A DNA stretch of 64,000 nt from Isoptericola halotolerans (lineage in GTDB: Bacteria > Actinomycetota > Actinomycetes > Actinomycetales > Cellulomonadaceae). The notes under the pieces were generated by a model, which made no database searches, was not told the origin of the DNA, and was given only the letters and a program-made list of their open reading frames with translations. Below, one piece after another: positions 1 through 7,723 of this stretch. How positions within the stretch are numbered: the stretch's first letter is position 1; each line of letters begins with the position of its first letter. The position numbers and the translations under genes were made by a program. The stretch covers positions 62,001 through 126,000 of the forward strand of contig NZ_JABEZU010000005.1 of NCBI RefSeq assembly GCF_013149785.1, written 5' to 3'.

Positions 1-90
1 CGGATCGAGCGCCTCCGGGTCGACGAGCACGTGGTCCTCGTCCGGCTCGACGACACCGACCCCCGTCGGGCCACTACCCTGGACCCGTGA
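1..90 (+). CDS. Possible 3' end of an upstream gene (partial, unresolved)
   Basis: Frame 1 is open from the window edge to a TGA at 88-90 (29 codons) and almost every third base is G or C. It would share a GTGA overlap with gltX, which starts with GTG at 87. The opposite strand is also open with good codon bias from a GTG at 30 leftwards, so which strand is coding cannot be decided from 90 bases. No family is recognisable. Confidence 0.3.
   Translation, partial: RIERLRVDEHVVLVRLDDTDPRRATTLDP
75..80 (+). promoter_or_regulatory. Leaderless -10 hexamer TACCCT for gltX
   Basis: TACCCT ends six bases before the GTG at 87, so transcription would begin at or next to the start codon. Confidence 0.55.
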
Positions 91-1550
91 ATCCCGCAGC
101 AGCCTCTCCCGCACCCGCCTCGGCGGTCCGTGTCCGCTTCGCCCCGTCCCCGACGGGCATGTTCCACGTCGGCGGCGCCCGTTCGGCGCTGTTCAACTGG
201 GCGGTCGCCAAGCAGACCGGCGGGACGTTCGTGCTGCGTATCGAGGACACCGACGCCTCGCGCAACAAGCCCGAGTGGGTGGACGGCATCCTGGCCGCGC
301 ACGCTGCGCTCGGCATGCACGCCGACGACCCCACCTTCGAGGGCCCCTACTTCCAGTCGGCCAACGTCGACAAGCACGGTGAAGCACTCGAGCGCCTGCT
401 CGTGGCGGACCGCGCCTACTTCTGCGACTGCACGCGTGACGACGTCGCCGAGCGGACCGGCAACAAGCAGTCCGGCTACGACGGGTTCTGCCGCGTGCGC
501 GGCCTGGAGCGGGCACCGGGTCGCGCCCTGCGCTTCCGCACCCCCGACGACGGCGAGACGCAGGTCGTCGACCTCATCCGCGGCAACCCGAGCTTCCCGA
601 ACGCCGCGATGGAGGACTTCGTCGTCGCGCGCGGCGACGGCTCGCCGGTGTTCCTGCTCGCGAACGTGGTCGACGACCTCGACGAGGGCATCACCCACGT
701 GATCCGCGGCGAGGAGCACCTGCCGAACACCCCCAAGCAGCAGCTGCTGTGGGAGGCGCTCGGCGCCCAGCCGCCCGTGTGGGCGCACCTGCCGGTGATC
801 GTCAACGAGAAGCGGCAGAAGCTCTCCAAGCGCCGCGACAAGGTGGCGCTCGAGGACTACCTCGCCGAGGGATACCTGCCGGCCGCGATGGTCAACTACC
901 TCATGCTGCTGGGCTGGGCGCCCGGCAACGACGAGGAGATCCTGCCGTTCGACGAGATGATCTCCCGGTTCCGCATCGAGGACGTCAACTCCGCCTCGGC
1001 GTTCTTCGACCTCAAGAAGCTCGCCTCGTTCAACGGCGAGTACATCCGGGCGATGTCCGTCGAGGAGTTCGTCGCGGCCGTCGGTCCGTGGCTGCGGGCC
1101 CCGCGCGCACCCTGGGCCGAGGAGCAGTTCGACCCCGCCGCCTTCGCCGCTGTCGCGCCGCTCGCCCAGTCCCGGGTGGCGCTGCTCAGCGACATCACCA
1201 ACAACGTCGACTTCCTGTTCCTCGACGCGCCCGCTGAGGACGAGAAGTCCTGGAACAAGGCCATGAAGCCGGGCGCCGTCGAGCTGCTCACCGACGTGCG
1301 GGGCGTTCTCGCTGCGCTCGAGCCGTGGGAGGCCGAGCCGCTCAAGGACGCGGTCGCGGCCACGGGCGAGCAGCACGGGCTCAAGCTCGGCAAGGCGCAG
1401 GCCCCCGTGCGGGTCGCCGTCACCGGCCGGACCATCGGGCTGCCGCTCTTCGAGTCGCTCGAGGTGCTCGGCCGCGAGCGCACCCTCGGCCGCATCGACG
1501 CCGCCCTGGCACGTCTCGCCGAGAACCCGCCGCAGGCCCCCGCCCAGTGA
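87..1550 (+). CDS. gltX: Glutamyl-tRNA synthetase (class I)
   Basis: Charges tRNA with glutamate in the cytoplasm. The 487-residue length is normal for the family. The Rossmann start FAPSPTG lies at residues 18-24, followed by the HIGH-equivalent MFHVGG. The second class I signature is KLSKR near residue 247. Most actinobacteria lack GlnRS, so this enzyme probably also makes Glu-tRNA-Gln for GatCAB amidation; that step is family knowledge. The tRNA-Gln and tRNA-Glu genes lie 4-5 kb downstream. The GTG start is chosen because TACCCT precedes it by six bases and because the conserved N-terminus begins about 15 residues later. Confidence 0.97.
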   Translation: MNPAAASPAPASAVRVRFAPSPTGMFHVGGARSALFNWAVAKQTGGTFVLRIEDTDASRNKPEWVDGILAAHAALGMHADDPTFEGPYFQSANVDKHGEALERLLVADRAYFCDCTRDDVAERTGNKQSGYDGFCRVRGLERAPGRALRFRTPDDGETQVVDLIRGNPSFPNAAMEDFVVARGDGSPVFLLANVVDDLDEGITHVIRGEEHLPNTPKQQLLWEALGAQPPVWAHLPVIVNEKRQKLSKRRDKVALEDYLAEGYLPAAMVNYLMLLGWAPGNDEEILPFDEMISRFRIEDVNSASAFFDLKKLASFNGEYIRAMSVEEFVAAVGPWLRAPRAPWAEEQFDPAAFAAVAPLAQSRVALLSDITNNVDFLFLDAPAEDEKSWNKAMKPGAVELLTDVRGVLAALEPWEAEPLKDAVAATGEQHGLKLGKAQAPVRVAVTGRTIGLPLFESLEVLGRERTLGRIDAALARLAENPPQAPAQ

Positions 1551-2311
1551 CGGCCTTCGGGGCGGTCGGCGCCCGCGCCGACGGGGTGCTGCTGGACGCC
1601 GTCCTGCTGGACGTGGACGACACCCTCGTCGACACCCGGGGGGCGTTCGCCGCGGCGCTCGCGGCCGTCGCCGAGGCGCACCTGCCCGGTGACGTCGACC
1701 ACGCCGCGGTGCTGGAGCACTGGCGCGGCGACCCCGCGGGCCACTACCGGTCCTACACCCGCGGTGAGACGGACCACCGCACCCAGCGACGGCTCCGCGC
1801 CGACCTGCTGCACCGGACGTTCGGTGGGGCGCCGGTGGGCGAGGACGCCTTCGACGCCTGGGACGAGCTGTTCTGGGGCACCTTCGAGCGGTCCTGGCGT
1901 GCGTTCGACGACGCCGCACCGTTCGTGGCCGGTCTGCGGGACGCGGGGCTGCGCGTCGGTGTGGTGACGAATGCCGCGGTGGCGCTGCAGGAGCGCAAGC
2001 TGGCCGCCGTCGGGCTGGACCTGCCGGTGCTGGTGGGCGTCGACACCCTCGGCTTCGGCAAGCCGCACCCGGACGTCTTCGTCGAGGGTGCCCGGCTCCT
2101 GGGCTCCGCGCCCGGGCGCACCGCCTACGTCGGTGACGAGCCGATGATCGACGCCCGCGCCGCGCACGACGCCGGGCTCCTCGGCGTGTGGCTCGACCGT
2201 CCGGGCGCTCGTCGCACCGACGAGCGCGACGTCGACGTGGCCCGGCTGCGCGAGGCCGGGATCGTCGTCGCGCCCGGTCTGGACGACGTCGCGGTGGCGT
2301 TCGGGCTCTGA
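1547..2311 (+). CDS. HAD-superfamily hydrolase
   Basis: A 254-residue haloacid dehalogenase-type hydrolase, probably a small-molecule phosphatase. Motif I is DVDDT at residues 22-26 (nucleophile Asp22, acid/base Asp24). Motif II is the Thr in VVTNA, motif III the Lys in GKPHPDVF, and motif IV is GDEPMID. A helical cap lies between motifs I and II. The GTG start at 1547 overlaps the gltX stop in a GTGA, so the two are translationally coupled. A longer in-frame reading from 1325 lies wholly inside gltX and is not credible. The substrate is unknown. Confidence 0.9.
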   Translation: MTAFGAVGARADGVLLDAVLLDVDDTLVDTRGAFAAALAAVAEAHLPGDVDHAAVLEHWRGDPAGHYRSYTRGETDHRTQRRLRADLLHRTFGGAPVGEDAFDAWDELFWGTFERSWRAFDDAAPFVAGLRDAGLRVGVVTNAAVALQERKLAAVGLDLPVLVGVDTLGFGKPHPDVFVEGARLLGSAPGRTAYVGDEPMIDARAAHDAGLLGVWLDRPGARRTDERDVDVARLREAGIVVAPGLDDVAVAFGL

Positions 2312-2315
2312 CGTC

Positions 2316-2337
2316 GCCCGGCTCGACGAGGCCGGGC
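2316..2337. terminator. Hairpin between convergent HAD and YeiH-type genes
   Basis: GCCCGGC (2316-2322), an 8-base loop and GCCGGGC (2331-2337) form a perfect 7-bp stem between two convergent stops. There is no T-tract, so termination is inferred from position. Confidence 0.5.
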
Positions 2338-3402
2338 TCAGCGAGTCAGGAGGAGCATGCCGCCCAGGGCGGTGCCGGTGACGACGACGGCGGAGGCTGC
2401 ACCGAGCAGCAGCGGCCGGGCGCCGGTGCGGACCAGCCGGGGGACGTCGACGCCGAGCCCCAGCGCGAACATGGCCGCGACGAACAGCGTGGTGGTGACC
2501 TGCGCGGCGGCGTCGAGCGCAGCGGGCGGGACGAGCCCGAGACTGCGGGCCACGACCGCGGCGAGGAAGCCCAGCACGAAGCCGGGCACGGGCGGCGGGC
2601 GGGTGCTGTCGTCGTCCCTCGTGCGCTCCGAGGGTGCGACGCGTCGGGCCCGTACCGTCCCGGTCGCCGCCACCAGCGGCGCGAGGAGCGCGACCCGCGC
2701 GAGCTTGGCCACGGTGGCCGTCGCCAGCGCCGTCGTGCCCGCCAGGGTGCCTGCGGCGGCGACCACCTGGGCCACCTCCTGCACGCTCGCCCCGATCCAC
2801 AGGCCGGCCTGCTCCGGGGTGAGGTCCAGGAGCCGGGCGAGCCACGGCAGCACGACGACGGCCGCCGTGCCGTAGAGCGCTACCAGCGCCAGCGCGACGG
2901 CCGGCGCGGCCGGGACGGCGTCGTCGTCGCGGGAGGCGCGGGGCGACCGGTCCAGGACCCCGGTCATGGCCGAGACCGCGGCGGCGCCGCAGATCGAGAA
3001 CCCGGTCGCCACCAGCAGCGAGGTGTCCCGGTGGATGCCCAGGCGGCGGCCGAGCGCGAGCGTCGCGGTGAAGGTCACCACCACGGTGAGCACCACCACG
3101 GTCAGTCCGCGCACACCGAGTGCGAGGACGTCGCCGACGGCCAGCTGCAGGCCCAGCAGGACGACGCCGCCACGCAGCACGTGCCGCGCGACCCAGTCCG
3201 TGCCGGGGCCGACGGCGGCGGGGACCCCGGCCAGGTGGCGCTCTCGGCGGCCTCCGAGCAGCGAGCCGGCCGCCGCACCCACGAGGAGCGCGAGCACCAG
3301 CGGGGACAGCGACGGCACGGCCCGGGCCAGCAAGGGAGCGAGCCCGAGGAGCATCGTCGTCGCACCTGCGCAGAGCGCGAGCCCGGGGAGGAGTCGGGAC
3401 AT
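2338..3402 (-). CDS. YeiH-family putative sulfate exporter (UPF0324)
   Basis: A 354-residue integral membrane protein with about nine or ten hydrophobic segments, matching the YeiH/UPF0324 family by features such as GFSICGAAAVSA and the segment around WIGASVQEVAQV. The family is annotated as putative sulfate or small-anion exporters. A charged loop (RSPRASRDDDA) divides the protein near the middle. It is divergent from a LysR gene, as yeiH is from yeiE in enterobacteria, so sulfur-linked regulation is plausible. The ATG at 3402 is used because AGGGTGG lies just upstream. An earlier in-frame ATG near 3458 falls in the shared promoter region and is rejected. Confidence 0.85.
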   Translation of the reverse strand: MSRLLPGLALCAGATTMLLGLAPLLARAVPSLSPLVLALLVGAAAGSLLGGRRERHLAGVPAAVGPGTDWVARHVLRGGVVLLGLQLAVGDVLALGVRGLTVVVLTVVVTFTATLALGRRLGIHRDTSLLVATGFSICGAAAVSAMTGVLDRSPRASRDDDAVPAAPAVALALVALYGTAAVVVLPWLARLLDLTPEQAGLWIGASVQEVAQVVAAAGTLAGTTALATATVAKLARVALLAPLVAATGTVRARRVAPSERTRDDDSTRPPPVPGFVLGFLAAVVARSLGLVPPAALDAAAQVTTTLFVAAMFALGLGVDVPRLVRTGARPLLLGAASAVVVTGTALGGMLLLTR

Positions 3403-3406
3403 GTTG

Positions 3407-3431
3407 CCACCCTGGTTCCCGTCGAGGGTGG
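3407..3431. promoter_or_regulatory. Candidate LysR T-N11-A operator
   Basis: CCACCCT (3407-3413) and AGGGTGG (3425-3431) are perfect 7-bp inverted arms separated by exactly 11 bases, giving the classic T-N11-A geometry in the intergenic region next to the YeiH-type start. Confidence 0.6.
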
Positions 3432-3459
3432 ACGGTAGGCCGACACCTCGATCCATCCA

Positions 3460-3465
3460 TAGACT
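3460..3465 (+). promoter_or_regulatory. Leaderless -10 hexamer TAGACT for the LysR gene
   Basis: TAGACT ends six bases before the ATG at 3472; no Shine-Dalgarno sequence lies between them. Confidence 0.5.
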
Positions 3466-3471
3466 CCTGCT

Positions 3472-4371
3472 ATGGCAGAACGGACGTCGCTCACCGCGCT
3501 GGAGCTCCTCGTCGCCGTGGACACCCACGGGTCGATCAGCGCCGCCGCACGTGCTCTCGCGGTCTCCCAGCCCACGGCGTCCGCGGGGCTGCGCCGCCTC
3601 GAGCGCCGGCTCGGGCTCGACCTCGTGGCGCGGAGCGCTCGCGGGACGGCGCTCACGCCGACCGGCCAGGCGGTGGCCGGGTGGGCCCGCGACGTCGTGG
3701 CCGCCTCGGACCGCTTCGAGACGGCGGTGGTCGGGCTGCGTGCCGGTCCGGCGACGGCGTTGCGGGTGGCGGCCAGCCTGACGATCGCCGAGTACCTGGT
3801 GCCGCGGTGGCTGGCGGTGCTGGCGACCCAGGGGCACGCCGCGGACGTCGAGCTGGTGGTGCGCAACTCCAGCGACGTCATGGACATGGTGCTCGACGGC
3901 GGAGCCGAGCTCGGCTTCGTGGAGAGCCTCGGGGTCCGGCGCGGGCTCCGCAGCCGCACCGTCGCGCAGGACGAACTGGTTGCCGTCGTGGCCCCGGAGC
4001 ACCCCTGGGCACGACGACGCTCCGTCCGCCCGAGTGAGCTGCTCGGTGAGCGTCTCGTCCTGCGGGAGGCCGGATCGGGGACGCGCGAGATCCTCGAGCG
4101 CGCCCTGGCGGGCGTGGGGGAGGCGATGCCCGAGCACCTGCCGACGCTGGGCTCGACGTCGGCGCTCAAGGCCGCCGTGCAGCACGGCGGCCAGGTCGCG
4201 GTCCTCTCAGGGCTGACGGTGGCCGACGACGTCGCAGCCGGCCGCCTGGTGGCCCTCGCGGTCGACGGTGCGGACCTCTCCCGGCACCTGCGGGTGGTCT
4301 GGCGCGACGGGACGGCGCCGTCGGCCGCCGCCCGCCGGCTCAGCGCCGTCGCGCGCGGTACGCCGTCGTGA
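3472..4371 (+). CDS. LysR-family transcriptional regulator
   Basis: A 299-residue LysR protein. The N-terminal winged helix (about residues 5-62) includes GSISAAARALAVSQPTAS followed by GLRRLERRLG. The remainder is the two-lobe periplasmic-binding-like effector domain, including the VPRWLAVL and LVVRNSSDVM segments. It is divergent from the YeiH-type exporter, with a T-N11-A dyad between them, so it most likely controls that gene and itself. The inducer is unknown. Its last 32 bases overlap the 3' end of the convergent methyltransferase gene. Confidence 0.92.
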   Translation: MAERTSLTALELLVAVDTHGSISAAARALAVSQPTASAGLRRLERRLGLDLVARSARGTALTPTGQAVAGWARDVVAASDRFETAVVGLRAGPATALRVAASLTIAEYLVPRWLAVLATQGHAADVELVVRNSSDVMDMVLDGGAELGFVESLGVRRGLRSRTVAQDELVAVVAPEHPWARRRSVRPSELLGERLVLREAGSGTREILERALAGVGEAMPEHLPTLGSTSALKAAVQHGGQVAVLSGLTVADDVAAGRLVALAVDGADLSRHLRVVWRDGTAPSAAARRLSAVARGTPS

Positions 4372-5104
4372 CGTAGGGCATGGCGACCTCGGTGGTCCCC
4401 GCGAGGTCGGGGTGGGTCACGACGAGGTCGTCCACACGCTGCAGGAGCTGTTCGCGCTGCTCGGGCGGCAGCGTCAGCAGGTAGCTTCGGGTGCCGGCGA
4501 GCGTCCGCAGGTCCGCGGTGGCGAGGCGGTACAACCAGCGGAACTCGGCGGCCTCGATCGGGTCGAAGGCGTCGCCGAGGGACGGCGGGTGGGCGCTCTG
4601 GTCGTTGTCGGGGCGGAGCGCGTCGCCCGCGTGCAGGATCTCTCCGAAGCGGCCGACCCAGTCGATACGTTCGTCGCGGTCGTTCCACACGACGGCGAGG
4701 GTGCCGCCCGGGCGCAGCACCCGGGCGAGCTCGGCGGCCGCCCGTGGTGGGTCGAACCAGTGCCAGGCCTGCCCGACGGTGACGGCGTCCACCGAGCCGT
4801 CCGGCAGGGGGATGTCCTCCGCCGTGCCGACGTGCGTGGTGACGCCGGGCAGGGTGGCGGTGAGCTCGTCCAGCATGGGACGGGAGGCGTCGACCGCCAC
4901 GACGTCGTGGCCCCGGGAGACCAGCCGCCCCGTCAGCAGGCCGGTGCCGGCGGCGAGGTCGAGGACGCGGTCCGCGTCTCGCGGGACCATCCAGTCCACG
5001 GCCTCGGTCGGGTAGGTGGGGCGCACGCGGGCGTAGACGTCGGCGCCGGTCGAGAACGAGGCTGCGCGGTCCGAGTGCGAGTGCGGGTCGGGAGTCGACG
5101 GCAT
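4340..5104 (-). CDS. Class I SAM-dependent methyltransferase
   Basis: A 254-residue methyltransferase. Motif I is VLDLAAGTGLLTG (about residues 44-56), the acidic residue binding the SAM ribose is in DVVAVDAS, and the downstream QAWHWFD block is typical of UbiE/YcgJ-like Methyltransf_11 proteins. The substrate is not predictable. The ATG at 5104 places a usual 15-residue leader before FSTGADVYARVRPTYP; the longer frame to 5194 runs into the tRNA promoter region. It is convergent with the LysR gene and overlaps it by 32 bp. Confidence 0.88.
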   Translation of the reverse strand: MPSTPDPHSHSDRAASFSTGADVYARVRPTYPTEAVDWMVPRDADRVLDLAAGTGLLTGRLVSRGHDVVAVDASRPMLDELTATLPGVTTHVGTAEDIPLPDGSVDAVTVGQAWHWFDPPRAAAELARVLRPGGTLAVVWNDRDERIDWVGRFGEILHAGDALRPDNDQSAHPPSLGDAFDPIEAAEFRWLYRLATADLRTLAGTRSYLLTLPPEQREQLLQRVDDLVVTHPDLAGTTEVAMPYVTTAYRARRR

Positions 5105-5206
5105 GGCAGCAGGGTCCCACGCCGGGGCTGTCCGCGTCATGAGGTCCGGCGCGGTGACGGTGACGCACCGCTGGTGGGACGTGACGAAGGGCACCGGGTC
5201 GCGGGT

Positions 5207-5235
5207 TTGGATCCAGGCGGTCGGTCCGGTAATGT
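5207..5235 (+). promoter_or_regulatory. Promoter of the tRNA cluster
   Basis: A -35 TTGGAT (5207-5212) and a -10 TAATGT (5230-5235) are separated by 17 bases. The -10 is unusually AT-rich for this sequence and lies 68 bases before mature tRNA-Gln. Confidence 0.65.
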
Positions 5236-5303
5236 TTCGCGTCGTTGGGCCGTACGGGATCGGCCGACGAAAGTCGGATATGTCCCGGTAGGTCCGGACA
5301 CCA

Positions 5304-5375
5304 TGGGGTATGGTGTAATTGGCAGCACGAGTGGTTCTGGTCCACTTAGTCTAGGTTCGAGTCCTGGTACCCCAG
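5304..5375 (+). tRNA. tRNA-Gln (anticodon CTG)
   Basis: The acceptor arms TGGGGTA (5304-5310) and TACCCCA (5368-5374) pair fully. The anticodon loop is TTCTGGT with anticodon CTG between the arms GTGG and CCAC. The T loop is GGTTCGAGTCC. No CCA is encoded, so it must be added after transcription. Confidence 0.95.
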
Positions 5376-5402
5376 CGTAGATCTCGGCACGTTTCTTCAG
5401 GG

Positions 5403-5430
5403 TTTGGCTCTGAACGGGATGCGCTAGAGT
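5403..5430 (+). promoter_or_regulatory. Possible internal promoter ahead of tRNA-Glu
   Basis: TTTGGC (5403-5408) and TAGAGT (5425-5430) are 16 bases apart in the gap between tRNA-Gln and the first tRNA-Glu. A small hairpin with CACCG/CGGTG arms follows. Co-transcription from the tRNA-Gln promoter is equally possible. Confidence 0.4.
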
Positions 5431-5473
5431 TCTCACCGGCGAATCGGTGCCCTGCGGCTCCGAGGATCCATAG

Positions 5474-5546
5474 GCCCCCATCGTCTAGCGGCCTAGGACG
5501 CCGCCCTCTCACGGCGGTAACGCGGGTTCAAATCCCGCTGGGGGTA
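5474..5546 (+). tRNA. tRNA-Glu (anticodon CTC), copy 1
   Basis: A 73-base cloverleaf: acceptor GCCCCCA with TGGGGGT, anticodon CTC in CCTCTCA between CCGCC and GGCGG, and T arm GCGGGTTCAAATCCCGC. No CCA is encoded. It is identical over its whole length to the copy 130 bases downstream. Confidence 0.96.
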
Positions 5547-5552
5547 CGCGTC

Positions 5553-5595
5553 ACGATCCGTTCGCGGATCGTCGCAGCAGCTCCGGCGACGGAGC
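5553..5595 (+). repeat. Two spacer hairpins between the tRNA-Glu copies
   Basis: ACGATCCG-TTCG-CGGATCGT (5553-5572) is an 8-bp stem with a TTCG tetraloop. GCTCC-GGCGAC-GGAGC (5580-5595) follows. They fill the spacer between the two tRNAs and may expose processing sites for the tRNA nucleases. Confidence 0.55.
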
Positions 5596-5603
5596 AACGT
5601 CCG

Positions 5604-5676
5604 GCCCCCATCGTCTAGCGGCCTAGGACGCCGCCCTCTCACGGCGGTAACGCGGGTTCAAATCCCGCTGGGGGTA
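5604..5676 (+). tRNA. tRNA-Glu (anticodon CTC), copy 2
   Basis: A 73-base tRNA identical to the copy at 5474. Flanks differ beyond the two bases just before the gene, so only the tRNA is duplicated. The cluster ends in a strong hairpin 12 bases later. Confidence 0.96.
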
Positions 5677-5688
5677 CAGATCGCACGA

Positions 5689-5715
5689 GGCCCGGTCCCG
5701 AGGGACCGGGCCTTT
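5689..5715 (+). terminator. Rho-independent terminator of the tRNA cluster
   Basis: GGCCCGGTCCC (5689-5699) and GGGACCGGGCC (5702-5712) form a perfect 11-bp stem followed by TTT. It lies 12 bases after tRNA-Glu copy 2 and just before the convergent PH-domain gene. Confidence 0.85.
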
Positions 5716-5745
5716 GTGGTTCCCAACGCCTCCCGGCTCGAGCGC

Positions 5746-6585
5746 TCAGAGGAACGGGTCGGGCACCGTCGGACCGGCCCCGCTGCTCGTCGGCGGTTCG
5801 TAGAGCGACTGCCGGCGCCGCGCCGGGAGCCATCGGCGCCGGGTCGGCGGGCGGTCCGCGTGATGGTCGCCCGGCTGCGGGAACGGCTCGACGTCGGCAG
5901 GGTCGGCGGCGCCGGTGGAGGTGTCGGCATCGGGTCGGGCCGGTGGCGAAGGTGGGTTCGTGGGCCCAGGTCGGTCGGCCCCCGCGGCGGGGACGGTGGG
6001 GAGCTCCGCGGTCGTCGGACGTGGCTCGCGCGGGCCGGTCGGCATGATCGCCGGGGGCGCGCTGGGCGGGGGCGCAGGCTTCGCGTCGGGCTTGGTCGGG
6101 AAGAAGATGGTGTCGGTGAGTCGGCGGTAGGTCACGTCCGGGTCGGGGACGTAGTCGATCCGGCTCAGGGCCTGGTCCTGCCCCGCCGACTCCATCACGA
6201 ACCGCCCGTAGCCCAGCACCTGGCCGATGGGCGTGCGTGTGTAGCTCATGTCGGTGACCTTCGTCAGCGGCATCATCGCGACCTTGTGGACCACGAACCC
6301 GTAGGTGAGCAGGAGCCTCTTGTCGGTCGCGACGAACCACTGGTAGCGCCACTCGGCCCAGCGCAGCAGGAGCCGGCCCGCCGGGACGAGCCACAGCACC
6401 CAGACGCCCGGCGCACCGGTCGCCGACTGCAGCAGCGCGACCACGACGGTGGCCGCGAGCGTCGTCAGGACCGGCTCGAGCAGCGTGGCCCAGTGCAGGC
6501 GCGACGCGAACACGGGGCGCTCATGATCCAGGACATAGCGGCGCAGGTGGCGGTGGTTGCGCACCGCCCGGTCGGGCGACCTCAT
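5746..6585 (-). CDS. PH domain-containing membrane protein
   Basis: A 279-residue protein with two closely spaced hydrophobic segments (about residues 33-75) followed by a bacterial PH-like domain (YdbS/bPH_2 type, about residues 75-160) containing DKRLLLTYGFVVHKVAMMPL and TKVTDMSYTRT. The C-terminal 110 residues are proline-rich, low in complexity and probably disordered. It starts two bases after the stop of a 55-residue membrane protein, so the two are co-translated. PH-like proteins of this kind are membrane-associated with no settled function. Confidence 0.75.
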   Translation of the reverse strand: MRSPDRAVRNHRHLRRYVLDHERPVFASRLHWATLLEPVLTTLAATVVVALLQSATGAPGVWVLWLVPAGRLLLRWAEWRYQWFVATDKRLLLTYGFVVHKVAMMPLTKVTDMSYTRTPIGQVLGYGRFVMESAGQDQALSRIDYVPDPDVTYRRLTDTIFFPTKPDAKPAPPPSAPPAIMPTGPREPRPTTAELPTVPAAGADRPGPTNPPSPPARPDADTSTGAADPADVEPFPQPGDHHADRPPTRRRWLPARRRQSLYEPPTSSGAGPTVPDPFL

Positions 6586-6587
6586 GA

Positions 6588-6755
6588 CTACGACGTCAGG
6601 TTGGCGAGGAACTCCCCAAAGCTGGAGAACGCGTTGGCGATCACGTCCCAGATCGCCTTGATGATGTCCGCAGCCCGGTCCGGGCTCGTCACGATCGCAT
6701 AGATCAGAAAGATCACGACGAGCCAGATCAGGAGGGTCTTGGCCTTGGCCGGCAT
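6588..6755 (-). CDS. Small single-pass membrane protein (55 aa)
   Basis: An ATG at 6755 opens a 55-residue frame ending at TAG 6588-6590. It begins MPAKAKTLLIWLVVIF and has one transmembrane helix (about residues 7-22), then an amphipathic C-terminal region with IIKAIWDVIANAFSSFGEF. TGAGGA lies upstream as a ribosome site. The stop is two bases from the PH-protein start, which suggests the two act together. No family name is recognised. Confidence 0.65.
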   Translation of the reverse strand: MPAKAKTLLIWLVVIFLIYAIVTSPDRAADIIKAIWDVIANAFSSFGEFLANLTS

Positions 6756-6783
6756 CGGGTCCTCACGCCTCTCGGTCGGCGGG

Positions 6784-6834
6784 GCGGGGTCGCCTCGCTG
6801 GTCGGGAGCCTACTGACCAGCGGGGCGACCCCGC
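6784..6834 (-). terminator. Long 20-bp hairpin downstream of the IclR gene
   Basis: A 20-base arm (6784-6803) and its complement (6815-6834) pair fully except for one G-T, with an 11-base loop. It lies between the IclR stop and the small membrane gene on the same strand. There is no T-tract, as is common for actinobacterial terminators. Confidence 0.65.
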
Positions 6835-6873
6835 GACAACCGGTGCGGCGCGCCGTCACTCACCTGCGGGCCG

Positions 6874-7593
6874 TCACTCACCGGCGCGCTGCAGGACCTC
6901 CGTGAGGCGGTTCGCCGCGGCGACCACGGATGCGGAGTGCAGGCGGCCCGGCTGGCGGGTCAGCCGCTCGACCGGTCCGGAGACCGACACCGCCGCCACG
7001 ATCCGCCCGGACGGGCCGCGGACCGGGGCGGAGACGGAGGCCACGCCCAGCTCGCGCTCGGAGACGGACTGCGCCCACCCGCGACGGCGGACGCCGGAGA
7101 GGATCGTCGCGGTGAAGACGGCTTCCCGCAGGCCGCGGTGGAGCCGGTCGGGCTCCTCCCAGGCGAGCAGGATCTGGGCGGCGGAGCCGGCGTGCATCGT
7201 CAGGGTGGCGCCCACGGGGATCGAGTCCCGCAGGCCGACCGGGCGCTCGGCGGCGGCCACGCAGACGCGGTGGTCCCCCTGGCGCCGGTAGAGCTGGGCG
7301 CTCTCGCCGGTGTGGTCGCGCAGGGCGGTGAGCACGGGGTTCGCCGCAGCGAGCAGCCGGTCCTCGCCCGCGGCGGTCGCGAGCTCGTTGAGGCGCGGGC
7401 CGAGCACGAACCGTCCCTGCATGTCACGGGCCACGAACCGGTGGTGCTCGAGCGCCACGGCGAGGCGATGGGCCGTCGGTCGCGCCAGCCCGGTCGAGGA
7501 GACCAGCTGCGCCAGGGTGGCGGGCCCGGCTTCCAGAGCGCCCAGAACGGACGCGGCCTTGTCCAGTACGCCGACTCCGCTAGTATCGTCCAT
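6874..7593 (-). CDS. IclR-family regulator divergent from leuCD (NdgR-like)
   Basis: A 239-residue IclR protein from the ATG at 7593. The N-terminal winged helix (about residues 6-65) carries ATLAQLVSSTGLARPTAHRL, and the C-terminal effector domain ends with the typical SVSGPVERL block. An IclR gene divergent from leuCD is the arrangement of NdgR in Streptomyces, a regulator of leucine synthesis and amino-acid-dependent growth; orthology here is inferred from context. A longer frame begins at 7629, but its extra residues lie in the operator region. A 7-bp inverted repeat straddles the chosen start, which fits autorepression. Confidence 0.85.
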   Translation of the reverse strand: MDDTSGVGVLDKAASVLGALEAGPATLAQLVSSTGLARPTAHRLAVALEHHRFVARDMQGRFVLGPRLNELATAAGEDRLLAAANPVLTALRDHTGESAQLYRRQGDHRVCVAAAERPVGLRDSIPVGATLTMHAGSAAQILLAWEEPDRLHRGLREAVFTATILSGVRRRGWAQSVSERELGVASVSAPVRGPSGRIVAAVSVSGPVERLTRQPGRLHSASVVAAANRLTEVLQRAGE

Positions 7594-7604
7594 AGGTCGA
7601 TACT
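7582..7604. promoter_or_regulatory. Inverted repeat over the IclR start (candidate operator 1)
   Basis: AGTATCG (7582-7588) and CGATACT (7598-7604) are perfect 7-bp arms nine bases apart, with the IclR ATG between them. Confidence 0.5.
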
Positions 7605-7619
7605 GACGTCTCGCTGAGT

Positions 7620-7644
7620 GAGATTGCAAGTCCTACGCAAACTC
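7620..7644. promoter_or_regulatory. Second inverted repeat in the IclR-leuC gap (candidate operator 2)
   Basis: GAGATTGC (7620-7627) and GCAAACTC (7637-7644) match at seven of eight positions, again with a nine-base centre. It is more AT-rich than its surroundings and lies 80-104 bases before leuC. Confidence 0.4.
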
Positions 7645-7723
7645 CGGTCGTGGACCAGGGCGTCAATGTCGCGCAAGCACAAGTCACGACAGCCACCCGC
7701 GGTGGCGGAACGAGGAGCTCGAG

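Noticed and set aside
5474-5676. The two tRNA-Glu genes as an integration (att) site
   Set aside because: The repeat covers the whole tRNA and not just its 3' end, and there is no integrase or phage gene nearby. Duplication of the tRNA explains it.
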